DNA of 64,000 nt, from assembly GCF_033115175.1 (NCBI RefSeq), contig NC_084850.1, positions 110,219,939 to 110,283,938 of the forward strand. The letters are read 5' to 3'. Below the pieces are notes generated by a model that was not told where the DNA came from, searched no databases, and saw only the letters and a list, made by a program, of their open reading frames with translations. The translations under genes and the position numbers were made by a program. Positions 46,378 to 57,550 of this stretch are shown one piece after another; positions within the stretch are counted from its first letter, which is position 1, and each line of letters starts with the position of its first letter. The stretch is from Lepus europaeus (taxonomy: Eukaryota; Chordata; Mammalia; Lagomorpha; Leporidae).

Positions 46378-46648
46378 GGTGGCCGCGCGCGGGGTCGAAG
46401 CTCGGGGACTCAGAGGCACCAGGATGCTCGGCGGGGGAGAGGGGGTGCACGCCTTCAGGCACTCTCCAAGGCCTGCGCCGGGGGCCTGGCTGCAGCCGGA
46501 GCGGCGGGATTCCCGGCTCCTCCTCCGCACTCTCCTACTCTCCTCTCTATTCGCAGCCCGGCGGTGCGGGATGCGCGGCTTCTCTGGGCTTTGGCGTACG
46601 GAAGCTCGCGATGGCGGTGGGTGGTCGGTGAGACGGGCCCTGGCCTGG
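46378..46648 (-). other. MID1IP1: Predicted 5'UTR part of MID1IP1 coding exon
   Basis: Leader between a predicted splice acceptor and the start codon. The acceptor is good: on the minus strand a long T-run and pyrimidine tract (TTTTTCGTTCCGGTCTCCCAG) ends at AG 46649-46650. No ATG occurs on the minus strand in this stretch, so ribosomes would reach the annotated start unhindered. Confidence 0.5.
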
Positions 46649-46923
46649 CTGGGAGACCGGAACGAAAAAGAAAAAAAAAAACAACAGATTATTCACAGGG
46701 CTAGGGTGCCTGGCGCCCCCTGACTGTGCACACCTCCCTCCCTGGCTACTATTCGCCCGGGATGGCGCCTGGGTGGCTCCGCGCGGCCGGGTGGTCCCAC
46801 CTCCTCGCCTGCCGAGGGCCATAGAGAAAAGGCAGGGGTGCCTCCCCCTCCCCTTCTCCCCCAGAGAAGCCCGAACTCTAACAACGAAGCTGGCCGCGGC
46901 AGTGATGGGGCGGGGGCACCCAC
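46649..46923 (-). other. MID1IP1: Predicted 5'UTR intron of MID1IP1
   Basis: A 275-base candidate intron. Donor GAG|GTGGGTG at 46926-46917 (minus strand) and acceptor CCCAG at 46649-46653 preceded by a strong polypyrimidine tract. Family knowledge is consistent with a non-coding first exon in this gene. The exact donor is inferred. Confidence 0.45.
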
Positions 46924-47048
46924 CTCTTCTTGGGTCTGTTGGTTCCTTGCTCCTTTGACAGCTCAGTGTTTCCGCTGCCAGCTGTCGCTGCCCAAGGGCG
47001 CTGCTACGGTCAGTGGCCGGACTGTGACTGCAGGCGGTGGTGGCTGCG
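46924..47048 (-). other. MID1IP1: Predicted non-coding first exon of MID1IP1
   Basis: Lies between a TATA-like box about 30 bases upstream and the GAG|GTGGGT donor. It contains no ATG on the minus strand. The upstream boundary is estimated from TATA spacing only. Confidence 0.4.
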
Positions 47049-47076
47049 TCGGCCCCCTACCCATCCCAGGTGCTCA

Positions 47077-47083
47077 ATTTATA
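47077..47083 (-). promoter_or_regulatory. TATA-like box of MID1IP1 promoter
   Basis: Minus strand reads GGACTATAAATTGAGC. It is the only good TATAAAT in the upstream CpG island in the right orientation, and places transcription start near 47045-47052. The purine-rich GGGGGAGGCGGGAGGAGG (minus strand, about 47127-47145) just upstream is a likely Sp/KLF site. Confidence 0.5.
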
Positions 47084-47216
47084 GTCCAGGAAAAGGTGTC
47101 GCCTGTGCTCAGGGCCACCCCCGGTGTCTCCTCCTCCCGCCTCCCCCAGCCGCGCCGAGATAAAAGGCCGGAGCCCGGATGACCGCAAGTAACACTCGCC
47201 CGGCGCTTTCTACCGC

Positions 47217-47228
47217 GGGGGCGGGGCG
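47217..47228 (+). promoter_or_regulatory. GC box (Sp1/KLF type)
   Basis: GGGGGCGGGGCG, a full consensus GC box, about 140 bases above the TATA-like box of MID1IP1. Confidence 0.55.
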
Positions 47229-47285
47229 TGCCGGGCCAGCTCCGCCTCTCGCCTGATACCCGGGCTGAGGGAGGGCGGCGAGGCA

Positions 47286-47315
47286 GGGCAGGGCAGGGCA
47301 GGGCAGGGCAGGGCA
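47286..47315 (+). repeat. (GGGCA)6 pentamer array, G-quadruplex-capable
   Basis: Six perfect tandem GGGCA units. Six G-triplets separated by two-base loops on the plus strand meet the usual G4 motif. The array lies about 200 bases above the TATA-like box. Confidence 0.9.
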
Positions 47316-47640
47316 GAGGAGGGATGCAGCAGCCGCACCCCGCCCGCGCTGAGCCCTGGGCAGGCCGGCTGGGGGAGGGCCGGGCGCTGCGCGGCTCAAG
47401 AAGGCGCCAGCGTCCCGAAGGGCAAGAGGGCTGGCTGGCGCGCGGGGGTTGGGCGAGCCTTCCGCACGCTCCCCGGATGGGATCACCAGAACGCACGTGC
47501 CCGGGTTGCAAAGTGAGCCCCTCAGCCCCGCGGCTCGCCAGTGCCCCGAGCCGGAAAACTGCAACTCCGGTTTATTATTAGCCCTCGGGGACGAGAGACC
47601 GGCAGCAAGCCAGCCGCAACTCCATCCCGGGACTCTTACG

Positions 47641-47664
47641 TAAGAAGGGTGGTAAGAAGGGTGG
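47641..47664 (+). repeat. Two tandem copies of a 12-bp unit
   Basis: TAAGAAGGGTGG occurs twice in direct succession at the outer part of the CpG island. Confidence 0.8.
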
Positions 47665-47830
47665 CCGGACATGCTGGGTGCACGTGGACACACAATGCTC
47701 CTGCGGTGGCCCCCGGCCTTGGCTGGCTGCGGGGAGAGGACGGCTGCGGAGGCTTTTGCCCACCCCGCCGCGGGGGTCTGTCCCAATCTTTCCTGTAACA
47801 ACCGCTGCCAGTGGTGAAGAGCGCTCTATC

Positions 47831-49375
47831 GTCGGAGCTGCGGGATTTTGTTCCCCCAAAACAACAGAACGTAGCAACGGGAAAAAGTTTGTTGGAGAGC
47901 TCAGCTGGGGCGTTGGGCACTTTTGCCTGCCAAAAGGCAGGGACAGGGTGACAAGTAGTGAGGCCTGGTGTTAGGTATGTCACCATTTAACATTAAAGTG
48001 GGGATATGTCCAATAATTTTTAGGGGAGATGTGGATGAAATATTGCTTTCAAAAGATAGTTCTTTTTAAACCATACGGTTACTTAGTAGGATCGAAACTA
48101 TGTGCCAAGTGCCCGGATTGAACTTTTAAGAGCTTTATGCTTTCAGTTTCACTCTGGGACCTCCAAGCCACAGCCCATTTCTGTTTTCCCATCTAATTTC
48201 ATTTGCAATGTCCCTCATCCGCCTGTCTTATGTGACTGCAAAGAATTATGACTCGGGCTTCTAATTTTAAATCCGTAGTCTCTCGAATCTTTCAGGGGTG
48301 CCATTAGTAGTACAGTGCTTTGCTACAGGTCAGAAAATGCCCCAAACAGGGAGAAGCATGTAGGGGTGCCTTTCCCTCTGTCTTTCACCTTACATAACCT
48401 ATACATAATTATTTTTCGCAGCAAGTCATCTTTCGAATTGTGTTTTGAATGCAAAGGACAGACAACAGAATGGAAGTCCAGTGACCCCTGGACACAACCC
48501 AGTTGAAAACACATGCACCCCTTGACTTATTAGCTCCAGGTCATAGCCCATGATTTTCTTATCTGTAAAACTGGGATGTTACTTTTCCAACCTACTTCTC
48601 AGAATTTGGGAGAGGATCAATGGAAAGAAAAATGTAGAGGTAAAAAAAAAATTGTGTTATAGAAACTCGACTCACTGAAATAATCTCACACAGAGATGTA
48701 GAAATGCTTCCTGCCTCAGTTTCCTTATCAATAACATGGAGCTTCTGTAGGGGCTCCACCAAGGATTTTGCTTAAGGTAAAATAAGGTAATGGATGTAAA
48801 GGCATTATGCAAATTTTAAAGTACTTTACAAAGATTAATTGTTCTTAATATTGATACAGGACCTCAGCACAGTTTAGAGGTGTTTGTGCGGAAGGTCAGA
48901 AATCTATTTTGGGCCACAGACCCTTCCCCTGTGTTTAGGCTTATACCCAAGAGATTAAACAGAGCACTAAAAGAGAAAAACTCGAGAAAAACACATATCC
49001 AGTTTCCAATAGCTGATCATCTTGAAAATTATAACATTCTGTCTTTCATCCCAGACTCTCTTCATATTTTAAGGACACATGTACCCAGATGAAAACTCCT
49101 ATGCAGGTCTGAGTTAAGTGCCGGAATCCTGATTCCCTTTTCTTCTATCCAGTTCCAACCTGTGATGATAACTCACGGAAAACGGAAATCCAAGTGATCT
49201 AGCAAAGGAATTCCACTCAGCAGCAAAGCCTAGCTTTGGAAAAAGCCCCCTCTCGCCTTCCTTGTGGGCGTCCGCCCCTCCACTGACCAGTTTCCTTCTT
49301 TCTGTCTGGTCTGAGCCCTTAGTTTCCTGATTCAAGCCGCTGTGTTGCACATTTGTTAAACACTCTCTGAGAAAG
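47831..49375. other. Upstream flank of MID1IP1; no gene seen
   Basis: No C-repeat SINE in 1.5 kb. MIR-like traces at 48530-48640 and 48712-48830 (cctgcctcagtttccttatc; AAAGTACTTTACAAAGATTA). Possibly regulatory, but no specific element can be supported. Confidence 0.5.
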
Positions 49376-49780
49376 ATGGCTCATGCACCTGCCTGCAAAA
49401 CTTCCCAAACCGGGCCTCCCAGCTCCCCCCTGCCCACGCAGCAACTCACACCCACCGGGGTAACTCCGGAACGAAAAGGTCCGCGGGCAAGCGCTCCGGG
49501 CCCTTGGAATCACCCCACCACCACCCCTCTGGCTTCAGCCAATCAGAAGCCACCAGAGAATGTTATGCAAATAAGCCTTTGCGCCCCAGCCACTCAGAAA
49601 CCACGGACCCCTCCTCCCAGCGTCCTCTCTCACCCCAGCCTCGCAGAGCGGGCGGCGGCGTCCCTGGCAACCGGGCTGCAGCCAGTTTTCCCCCAAGCGG
49701 GGCTGTAAAAAAATAAAAAGGGTTCCTTGGGGTCACATGGGAGCGGGCTGTCCCGGGCCGTGTAGAAGATGGGTTGCCTC
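49376..49780. promoter_or_regulatory. GC-rich patch with CCAAT, octamer and RFX-like motifs
   Basis: A 400-bp GC-rich block inside AT-richer DNA. It has CCAATCAG (49539-49546), a perfect octamer ATGCAAAT (49565-49572), an RFX/X-box-like GTCCCTGGCAAC (49660-49671), CG-rich clusters and an AT-rich TATA-like stretch (about 49706-49719). Motif order fits a plus-strand promoter, which would point away from MID1IP1, but this is inference. A distal MID1IP1 promoter or an enhancer is equally possible. Confidence 0.4.
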
Positions 49781-50815
49781 TCTGGTCCCTCCAAGTAGCT
49801 TCCTTATTGCCATCTGGAACAGGTTGGAGGTGCTGAGCAACTTGCCGGGGACTCAGTTTGCTTCTTGAAAACAGAGGAAGGCATCCAGTGAACAAATAAC
49901 TTTTGTGTACTTAGAACAAGCACCAAGGGGCCTTTGGTCTCTGCTTTCTTCGCTAATGCATCAAATTTCAAGAAAAAGCCATGTCTGAAGTCCTTCACCC
50001 ACCCCACTTTTTGGTCCACAGCTCCAACTCCGTAGGTCTTTAGTTGTATTTAATTCTCTCTTTCTTACTTCAACAACCAGGAAAACTTGATTTCCTGGCT
50101 CATCTCCCCCAAAAGTGTTTATAAATTTTCTCATCTGTTGTGTCCCTTGGATAGTTTGGGAAAAGATGCATTTTAAAGGTGACCAAAAATTCCCAAACAA
50201 AGTAACAAGCCAGAGCACACTGATGGGAGAAGGCAGGTTGGAGAAATAAGAGGTCTGGCCTCAGGCTGGAGAGAAGGTGGTGTTTTAAGGCTAGAAACCA
50301 GCCTAACTCAAGATAGTGGAGATTCTAGACTACTTTGAGGCAACACTCAGAAGGAACTACTTCATGGAAAGCGTCCTACACGTGTGACAATCATATCGTG
50401 ATATTCTAGGCCATGTGGTCCAACCATCTACTTATGCTGAAATCACTCACAACATCCCCACCAAATGGTCACCCTGGCCCGCATCCTGCATTTTCCATTC
50501 TCCAATATTAGTTCTGCCACTCTGGAGCTCTCCAGAAGGCCCTGAAGCACACCAACAGATGTTTGAAGGCACATGTGGTCGCCATTGCATCCTCCAGTCT
50601 TCACCTCAGGTATCCCCAGTTCATGTAACAATTCCTCTCGTTCCATTTTGAGTCGCTCATCCATCCTGATCATCATCATCTTTGGAAGTAGCCCCAATTT
50701 GCTTGCAATGTGGCACCTGGGACACATTCCATGTCTATCTTTTCTGGGACAAAATGGAGTGGCACAGATGCTCATTTTATTGTGAATGATAGCTTTTCTA
50801 GATCATATTTATAGA
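49781..50815. other. No gene seen; unassigned intergenic DNA
   Basis: A 110-codon minus-strand frame at 50443-50775 has several cysteines (CATPFC, CPRC) but no domain I recognise, and no splice or promoter context. Confidence 0.4.
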
Positions 50816-50965
50816 ACCCAAGTACTTGGAACTTAGACATGATAACTTATTTTCATTTCACAGCAACCCTGAGAAGAAAGTAATGATCAAAGAATCTAAG
50901 GCCAAAAAGCAGAGTTGGGTTTGACCCAGTTTTCTGCTGCAAGATCCAACGTTCTTTCTACTATC
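50816..50965 (-). mobile_element. MIR SINE relic
   Basis: TTTCACAGCAACCCTGAGAA, then aagccaaaaagcagagttggg and gacccagttttctgctgcaa follow reverse MIR. Confidence 0.6.
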
Positions 50966-51079
50966 CAACAAATAATCTACCTCTTCTGATGTTGTCTAAT
51001 ATTTACTGGTCTTGTTAAACCAGCTATATCCATATGCTATTATCCATATGACAAAATTTTGTGTATCTTATTCTTTTTT

Positions 51080-51412
51080 TAAAAAAATAATATTTTATTT
51101 ATTTGAAGGGCAGAGAGGGAGAGAGAGAGAGAGTGTGTGTGTGTGTTTCCATCTACTGATTCATTTCCCAAATGGCCACAACAACCAGGGCTGGACCAGG
51201 GGAAAGCCAGGAGGCAGGGACATCATGTTCCACCTGGGTCTCCCAAATGGGTGGCAGGGTCCCATGTACTCGGGCCATCATCTGCTGCCTTCTTGGGCAC
51301 ACTGGCAAGGAGCTAGATAGGAAGCAGAGCAGCAGGAGCCGAACAGATGCTCCAGTATGGGATGCTGATCTCACAAGCAGCAATCACCCCTAATGCCCCA
51401 CAATGCTGGCTC
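51080..51412 (-). mobile_element. C-repeat SINE (older variant)
   Basis: Tail ATTTTATTTATTTGAAGGGC at left. A (GA)n/(GT)n run lies at 51117-51147; head end CCCCACAATGCTGGCTCC. Confidence 0.85.
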
Positions 51413-52219
51413 CTGTGCATCCTTGTCTTAGGCAGTGGGGGATCTTTCGGCCCAATGTATAGCTTTATATTATTCTACTCAAGCTATTTCTCATTAGAGT
51501 TGGCTTATTATTTCAGTTTAAAAAATATAGTTGTCATTCTAATGCTGTTCTCTGATATACTTGGGTCTTACACATATATTTGATAATGTGCATAAATTTG
51601 AAGGTGTATTCTATACTTTCATCCAAGTTAGGTACCAGGAAGAACTGGACAAAGAGCAAAGTATTGGAGAACAGCTGGTGAGTTCCTTCAGCTTGATATC
51701 AGTCCACTAATTAGCTGCTTTTGGCGTATGTTGTTTCAGCCAGCTGAGTGTCACCTTAATTGTGTAGTCATCCAGGCTGTACTTTGCTTCTTGACCACAG
51801 AATATTATGAGAGACCTTGCCAAAAGCCTTGCTGAAGTCCCAATTTAGTGGCCACTTTTTTTCCTATGGAGTCAGGAAAGGCATTTTTGTCATATGCTGC
51901 AGAGAAAACACTGTCATATAACATAGAAATTCAGAACTGGCATCATAATATTCTGAGTTAAAATTAGAATGATAGCAGGTGTATCTCATGGCCATTGTCC
52001 TCACAGGAAACACCATCATGAGGATTTAATTGAGAGAACATAGGAAGATGCTGAAACTTAAGAGGGAGTAGTCGATCTGCTGCCCTTGAACCTTCTACTT
52101 TCAGGTTCTGATGTGTCCAAATACATTGAAGTTAGCATTTTGTCACATAATAGCTCTTTCTCTCAAGACTCCTTAGTCTTGAGTTGGGAGGAGTAGAGTA
52201 AAACACAATACACATTTTT
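51413..52219. other. No gene seen; unassigned intergenic DNA
   Basis: Nothing I can name. Confidence 0.45.
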
Positions 52220-52305
52220 TAATATTTATTTTTATTTATTTGAAAGGCACAGTTACACGGAGAAAGAGAGATAGATAGATTGAGAGAGAGAGAGAGGGGA
52301 AGAGG

Positions 52306-52364
<59 letters not shown>

Positions 52365-52622
52365 CTTCCATCTGCTGGTTCACTTCCCAAATAGTCACAA
52401 CAGCTAGGGCTGGACCAATCCGGAACCAGAAGCCAGGAGCTTCTTCCGGATCTCCCACAGGGGTGCAAAGGCCCCAGGAGTTGGCCCATCCTCTGCTGCT
52501 TTCCCAGGAGGATTAGCAGGGAACTGGGGCAGAAGTGGAGCAGCTGGACCTCGAACTGGCACCCTTATGGTATGCTGGCGTCTCAGGCGGTAGTCTTACC
52601 CACTAGGCCAAAAGGCCAGCCC
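52220..52622 (-). mobile_element. C-repeat SINE (CSINE1 type) with long (GA)n
   Basis: Purine-only GA-rich stretch at 52280-52362 makes this copy about 70 bases longer than usual. Head end GGCCAAAAGGCCAGCCCC. Confidence 0.93.
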
Positions 52623-54625
52623 CATTCATTTACTACTTCTAAAAATACATTTGAACATACATTTATGGATGGATAGTCACCTCTGCTTTCTGATCTATTG
52701 CTGGTGATCTAAAATATAATGGAAATCAGGTATCTACTATCCTTTCTGTGAAGTCTGTATTTAATAGCCCTAAAGATAAAAAAAGATGTGAGAATTTCTA
52801 TGCTCTCATCTACACCATAAATCTGACCAGTGTAGCTCTATTATGCATTCTCTTAACCATGCTACTGTGCAAAGATTATTCTTACCAATTTGGCCTGCGA
52901 AGATTGGACTTTAGATCAGCATTAGACCTGGGCATTCCAAAATACAACTGGGGCACATGATTAATTTCCTTGTTTCTTAAAATACTTCACAATTCATAGA
53001 TATTTGGAAATAAATTCATGAGTGCACCATTAATAAGCACCTTGAACTTTGCTTTAATTATCATTTTGTTTCTGGAAAAATATTAAACAAGGAAGCATGT
53101 TTTCCATATTTAAGGCACAGAGTGTCTTATGAAATTTAATTTCCTACAAAGTGGGTGATTACCTTAGCCGGAAGTATAAAGTGTTTGCAGTGTAGAGTCA
53201 CATCAGTAATATTTGTCATGAATTTCTATTTGGAGCTACAAACTGTCTATGGAAATGACCCCCTTGGTTTCTATGGGAGGACTCAAATATTTTCCCAATC
53301 TTGATATAAATAATCAGCAACTGTAAATGGGATTGCTGAGATGATTCACGTAGTATTTAGACCTTGGATTTTAGGAATACCAACCCTGATTTACCTAACA
53401 AAATGTATTTGAAGTAAAAGAAAAAAACAACATGTCCACGCATTAAAACACATCTCTCATTTAGTCTCCACAAGAAACAGATTATCTAATCACTGGATGC
53501 TGAATCCTGAATATTCCAAATTAAAGAATCTTGAGAGCCTAGGCAATATTAAATTAAGAAATTCTAAGTGGAGGCTCAATGTTGGTTCAGTCTATCTTTT
53601 TTATGTCATTGAGTTTCAGACAGCACATTCAGTTTTGTTGTATCTGGGCTGACGTAGATTGGATGTCATTAAGAATGACCAATTCAGCTGCTTTTATAAA
53701 TGTGTTCTGGATGTATTGTAGGGACCACGCCTTTCATTAATCCAATAGATGGGTTGCAGTACTTCACATTTCTTTGTCCCATTTCTGTAATTCCTCCATG
53801 GATTGAAGAGAGAAGCCTCCCCTCCCTTCCCCTCTCTCCTCTCTCTTCATGAGAAGGACCAGAAGCTAACATGAGATGAATGCCTAATGAGACAATAATG
53901 CACTTCTAAGTCTCTGATGACTTTGGAATGCTCTGTGATCCACTCAAAAACGCAAGGCATACAAGGAGGTCAAGTTCACCTACAAGATACTATATGAGGC
54001 GATATAATAAATTAAAACATAAAGAGTCAAACCCACTATATATTGTAACGTAAGTGACCAATTCTAAATGTATGACGGCATGCTTAGAAAGGTTGTAGAA
54101 ACATTGGAATAAATTTGTGGTATTATACCACAAATAAGAAGAAATAAATTTTCTCTAACAGGCATTCTATGTACTTGAGAAGGCGGGGGTGGAAGACCAC
54201 CTAATGCATGGAAAAGAGCAAAAGATTTGGAGACATCCCCATCCCTCAGCCCCATCCAAACCTTCTGGAAATTATCTCTCTGCCACTTCATGGTTTGTGA
54301 GCTCAAAGAAGACAGGGCTCCTCAGTCAACCTTCATGTCCTCAGCTGGCAGAGTTTATGGAAGGATTAAAGATACAGTGTGTACCTTGTAGAACATAGGG
54401 AGTGAACATAAACATGTTGTTGGGCTAATAGCCATTTTCCCTGTTTATCATACTAGTGTGCATAACTATGATGTATATGAGAATTGTGATTGAAATAAAT
54501 ATATGCTTCTGTTGCTCATCTATTGTAGTTTGATACATTGTTTCTGACCTTGAACCTTTCCCACTTGCGGATTTTAGGAAAACATGGTATACAGTTTATT
54601 CATTCTTCTTTCCATTCCCGCTTGC
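52623..54625. other. No gene seen; 2 kb of unassigned intergenic DNA
   Basis: No C-repeat SINE and no coding signal. A short purine/pyrimidine-rich block lies at 53812-53846. Confidence 0.45.
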
Positions 54626-54636
54626 CTGCCTTCTTT

Positions 54637-54690
54637 TTTTAGGGTTTATTTACTATTTATTTGAAAGTCAAAGTTACACAGAGAGACAGA

Positions 54691-54731
<41 letters not shown>

Positions 54732-54990
54732 ATTTTCCGTCCACTGGTTCACTCCCCAGATGGCTGCAACCTCCAGGGCTGTGCCAGGCTGAAGCCAGGA
54801 GCTTCGTCTGGGTCTCCCACGTGGGTGGCAAGGGCCCAAACATCTGGACCAAATTCTGCAGCTTTTCCCAGGCCATTTTCTGGGAGCTGGATTGGAAGTA
54901 GAGCAGGCCAGACAGGAATCAGTGCCTGTAGATGGGATGCCGGCATCATAGGCAGCGACTTTTCCCACTACACTAGAATGCTGGCCCCAT
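54637..54990 (-). mobile_element. C-repeat SINE (CSINE1 type)
   Basis: Tail TTATTTACTATTTATTTGAA, (GA)n at 54692-54728, head end CTAGAATGCTGGCCCC. TSD tgcctgccttcttt / tgactgccttcttt; a CTTT-rich run follows to 55026. Confidence 0.93.
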
Positions 54991-55214
54991 GACTGCCTTC
55001 TTTCTTTCTCTCCTTCCTTTCTTTCTTGTCAATCCTCTCACTATGCCTTTTATGTCAACACACATTCTTAAAACAATCCAAATTCTTAATCATGCATGAA
55101 CTGAACATTTATAACACCACGGTTTACGTCTCTCAAATTGCATAGGCTGAGAAAAGTGGTGTTTGAATAACAAGTAATGTAGAGAGAACTCATAACTTTA
55201 AGAAGGAGAAAAGG

Positions 55215-55680
55215 CTAGGTATACAGATATTCAGGGAAAGAGCAGACCAGGCAGAAGGAGCAGACAGTGCAAAGGCCCTGAGACAAACATGTATGGAACG
55301 GGAAAGAGGCCGGTGTGGCCACAGCAAGTAGAGAGAGAGGAAGAGAGAACAGAGATGAGGTCAGAGAAGCAGTTGGGTCAGATCACATGGGAACTTACAA
55401 GCCATTTTGAAGACTAGCTTTTTCTGGAGGAGGAGGTGCTATTAGAGTGTTTGGGACAAAGGCGTGCCATGATTTGACTGACATTGTAAAAGGAGCCCTG
55501 TGTTTTACTGAGTAAGGATCGACTCTAAAGGAATAAGGGTAGAAGCTATATGAGCAGTTAGGAGGCCATGGCTACCACCCAGGAGAGAGCTGAAAGGGGC
55601 AGAGACAAAGGTGGCAGTGGGGAGAAGTGAAGTGTTCTGTATGCATTTTGAAAGTCGAGCAAGTGAAATCTGGTGACATT
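55215..55680 (-). mobile_element. L2 LINE relic
   Basis: GTGCAAAGGCCCTGAGACAA, ggccggtgtggccacagca, GAGATGAGGTCAGAGAAGCA, AAGGCGTGCCATGATTTGAC and GCAGTTAGGAGGCCATGGCT occur in reverse-L2 order. Confidence 0.75.
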
Positions 55681-55864
55681 TTATTTATGTTTGAAAAAAA
55701 AGAAGACAATCAGTGGAGTCATGTTTTTGACCTAAGCAACCAAAAAGAGAAAAGAAAGTTAACACGGAGAAGGGCAAAACTAGCCACACAGCATGTTTGA
55801 GTGAGAAGACAAAGAATTCTCTTTTGTAAAGATTATTTTTAAATCCACTTTTTAAAACATTTTT

Positions 55865-56201
55865 TAAAGATTATTTATTTGAAATTCAGAGTTACACAGA
55901 GAGGGCACAGAGAGAGAGAGAGAGAGAGAGAGACTTAGAGAGAGGTCTTCCATCCTTTGTTTGGTTCACTTCCCCAATTGGCTGCAACAGCTGGAGCTGT
56001 GCCGATCTGAAGCCAAGAGCCAGGAGATTCCTTTGGGTCTCCCACGCGGGTGCAGGGGCCCAAGCACTTGGGTCATCTTCCACTGCTATCCCAGGCCATA
56101 GCAGAGAGCTGGATTGGTAGTGGAGCAGCCAGAACACGAACCAGCACCTATATGGGATGCTGGCACTGCAGATGGCAGCTTTACCCGCCACACCACAGCG
56201 C
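55865..56201 (-). mobile_element. C-repeat SINE (CSINE1 type), full length
   Basis: Perfect 12-base TSD TAAAACATTTTT at 55853-55864 and 56202-56213. Its body has an inserted acttagagag near 55932-55943. Confidence 0.94.
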
Positions 56202-56489
56202 TAAAACATTTTTAACTGATATATAAAAATGTACAATAGTTCTAGGGTGCCATGTGGTATTTTGGCAAATGATTACATTGGGGAACTTTCAAATCAGAGT
56301 CAATATCTATTTAAACATATTAATTCTGAGATATCCCTGAGAAAGAGGCATCAAGTAGGGACAATGCATAGGTGGTCAGCACTGTAGTATTTCTATGTGC
56401 TGTTCCAAATTCCAGTTCTTGAAAGGTTGCTATCGACCAAAAAGGTTTTTAATATAAAAGTCCTCCATTGACAATAAATATCCTTGGCT

Positions 56490-57550
56490 CCCTTTCCAGC
56501 TATGCCACCTCTCTCTTCCACTTCACAGCCTGCCTTCACCCAGAGTCAGCCACGCTCTCTGTGCACCTCCCATTCCTCAGCCCACTCCACTTCCTGTGCT
56601 ATTGCTGCACAGAGATTCTGCTCGTTGTTGTTACTAGCCACTGTCCACGTGGTAAATCTACTTCTGCATCTCGTAACACTTGATCGTGGCAGCATTTGAC
56701 ACTGTTGACCACATTGAAATGTGCCCCTTCTTTAGCTTCTATGTCCAGTGCCTAGTTGTCTCCCTTTCTCTCTTTTTCAATCGCCATTGCTAGTTTATCC
56801 TCTTCTATCCAATCTAAATAGTGGATCCCCTAAGAACTCTGGAGACTCTCTCTCAGAGCCTGGTCTTGTCCCACTCTTTACTTTTTCCTTGGCAATGTCA
56901 TCTATCCATGGTATCAAATATCATCCAGGTGTAGCTGACTCAAAACTGTGTGTCCCTAGTCAAAGCCTCCCTTTTTTAACCTCTGTTCCACTTATTCCAT
57001 TACTCATTCCACTTCCCCACATGGATGTCTCCCAGGCATCTCAAACTCAACATGTTCAGAATGATACTTTCACCCTGATAAACCTGCTCCCCTTTCAACA
57101 TCACCTGTCTCATAAAATGACAGCACTCTCTACTTACTCATTCCAGAAACTTCAAAGCCAACCTTGACATTTCTCTTTCCTTCCTCCTTCACATCCAATT
57201 GGTCATAAAACTTCAAATTCATCTCAAATCCGCTACCTTCAACTCCCTTTGTTTAGTATCCTCTCTTTTTGTTTTGTCCATGGCTGGCTCATTTTGGTTT
57301 GTCAGATCTCAACCTGGAGGGGTGTTCCTTAATCACTCCATCTAAGACAAATCTCTCTCAGTGTTGCTCCAGATCCATTACTCTGTTGATATCCCTCACA
57401 GTATTTATCACAATCAGTAATTATCTTTATGCATTTGTGTATTTGTTTACCATCTTTTTACCCACATGGAATGTAGTAGCTATATACCCAGCAGCTGGTA
57501 TGGGACCTGAAACAATAGGAACTTAATAGATACCAGCTGGATGAATGAAA
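56490..57550 (+). mobile_element. L2 LINE relic, ORF2 end and 3'UTR
   Basis: Largest L2 copy here. CAGAGCCTGGTCTTGTCCCA, GGCAATGTCATCTATCCATG, TGGATGTCTCCCAGGCATCT, CAAACTCAACATGTTCAGAA, then ACCTGAAACAATAGGAACTT and AGCTGGATGAATGAAAAAAG at the 3' end. A 139-codon frame at 56748-57167 overlaps it, but internal similarity to reverse-transcriptase protein is broken. Confidence 0.8.

Larger units (their letters stand above)
45370..47830. promoter_or_regulatory. CpG island over MID1IP1 and its promoter
   Basis: Dense CpG and high GC begin within the 3'UTR side of the gene, span the coding exon and reach about 800 bases above the predicted start. The flanks are AT-rich and CpG-poor, so the edges are sharp. 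Two CACGTG E-boxes lie at 47494-47499 and 47681-47686. They are too far apart to form the paired carbohydrate-response element known from lipogenic genes. Confidence 0.85.

Noticed and set aside
46378..46530. In-frame N-terminal extension of MID1IP1 by 51 codons
   Set aside because: It would need a GTG start; no ATG exists there. The annotated ATG has a near-perfect Kozak context and matches the family start.
47494..47686. Two CACGTG E-boxes as a carbohydrate-response element
   Set aside because: A functional ChREBP element needs two E-boxes five bases apart; these are about 180 bases apart.
47109..47801. 230-codon minus-strand frame upstream of MID1IP1
   Set aside because: Lies in the CpG island; rich in Pro, Arg, Ala as expected from GC-rich non-coding DNA, with overlapping frames in all other phases.
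50443..50775. 110-codon minus-strand frame with cysteine pairs
   Set aside because: No recognisable zinc-binding spacing, promoter or splice context; alternative frames overlap it. Conservation analysis could overturn this.
56748..57167. 139-codon plus-strand frame
   Set aside because: It falls entirely in an L2 relic; not a host gene, and the reverse-transcriptase domain is not intact.
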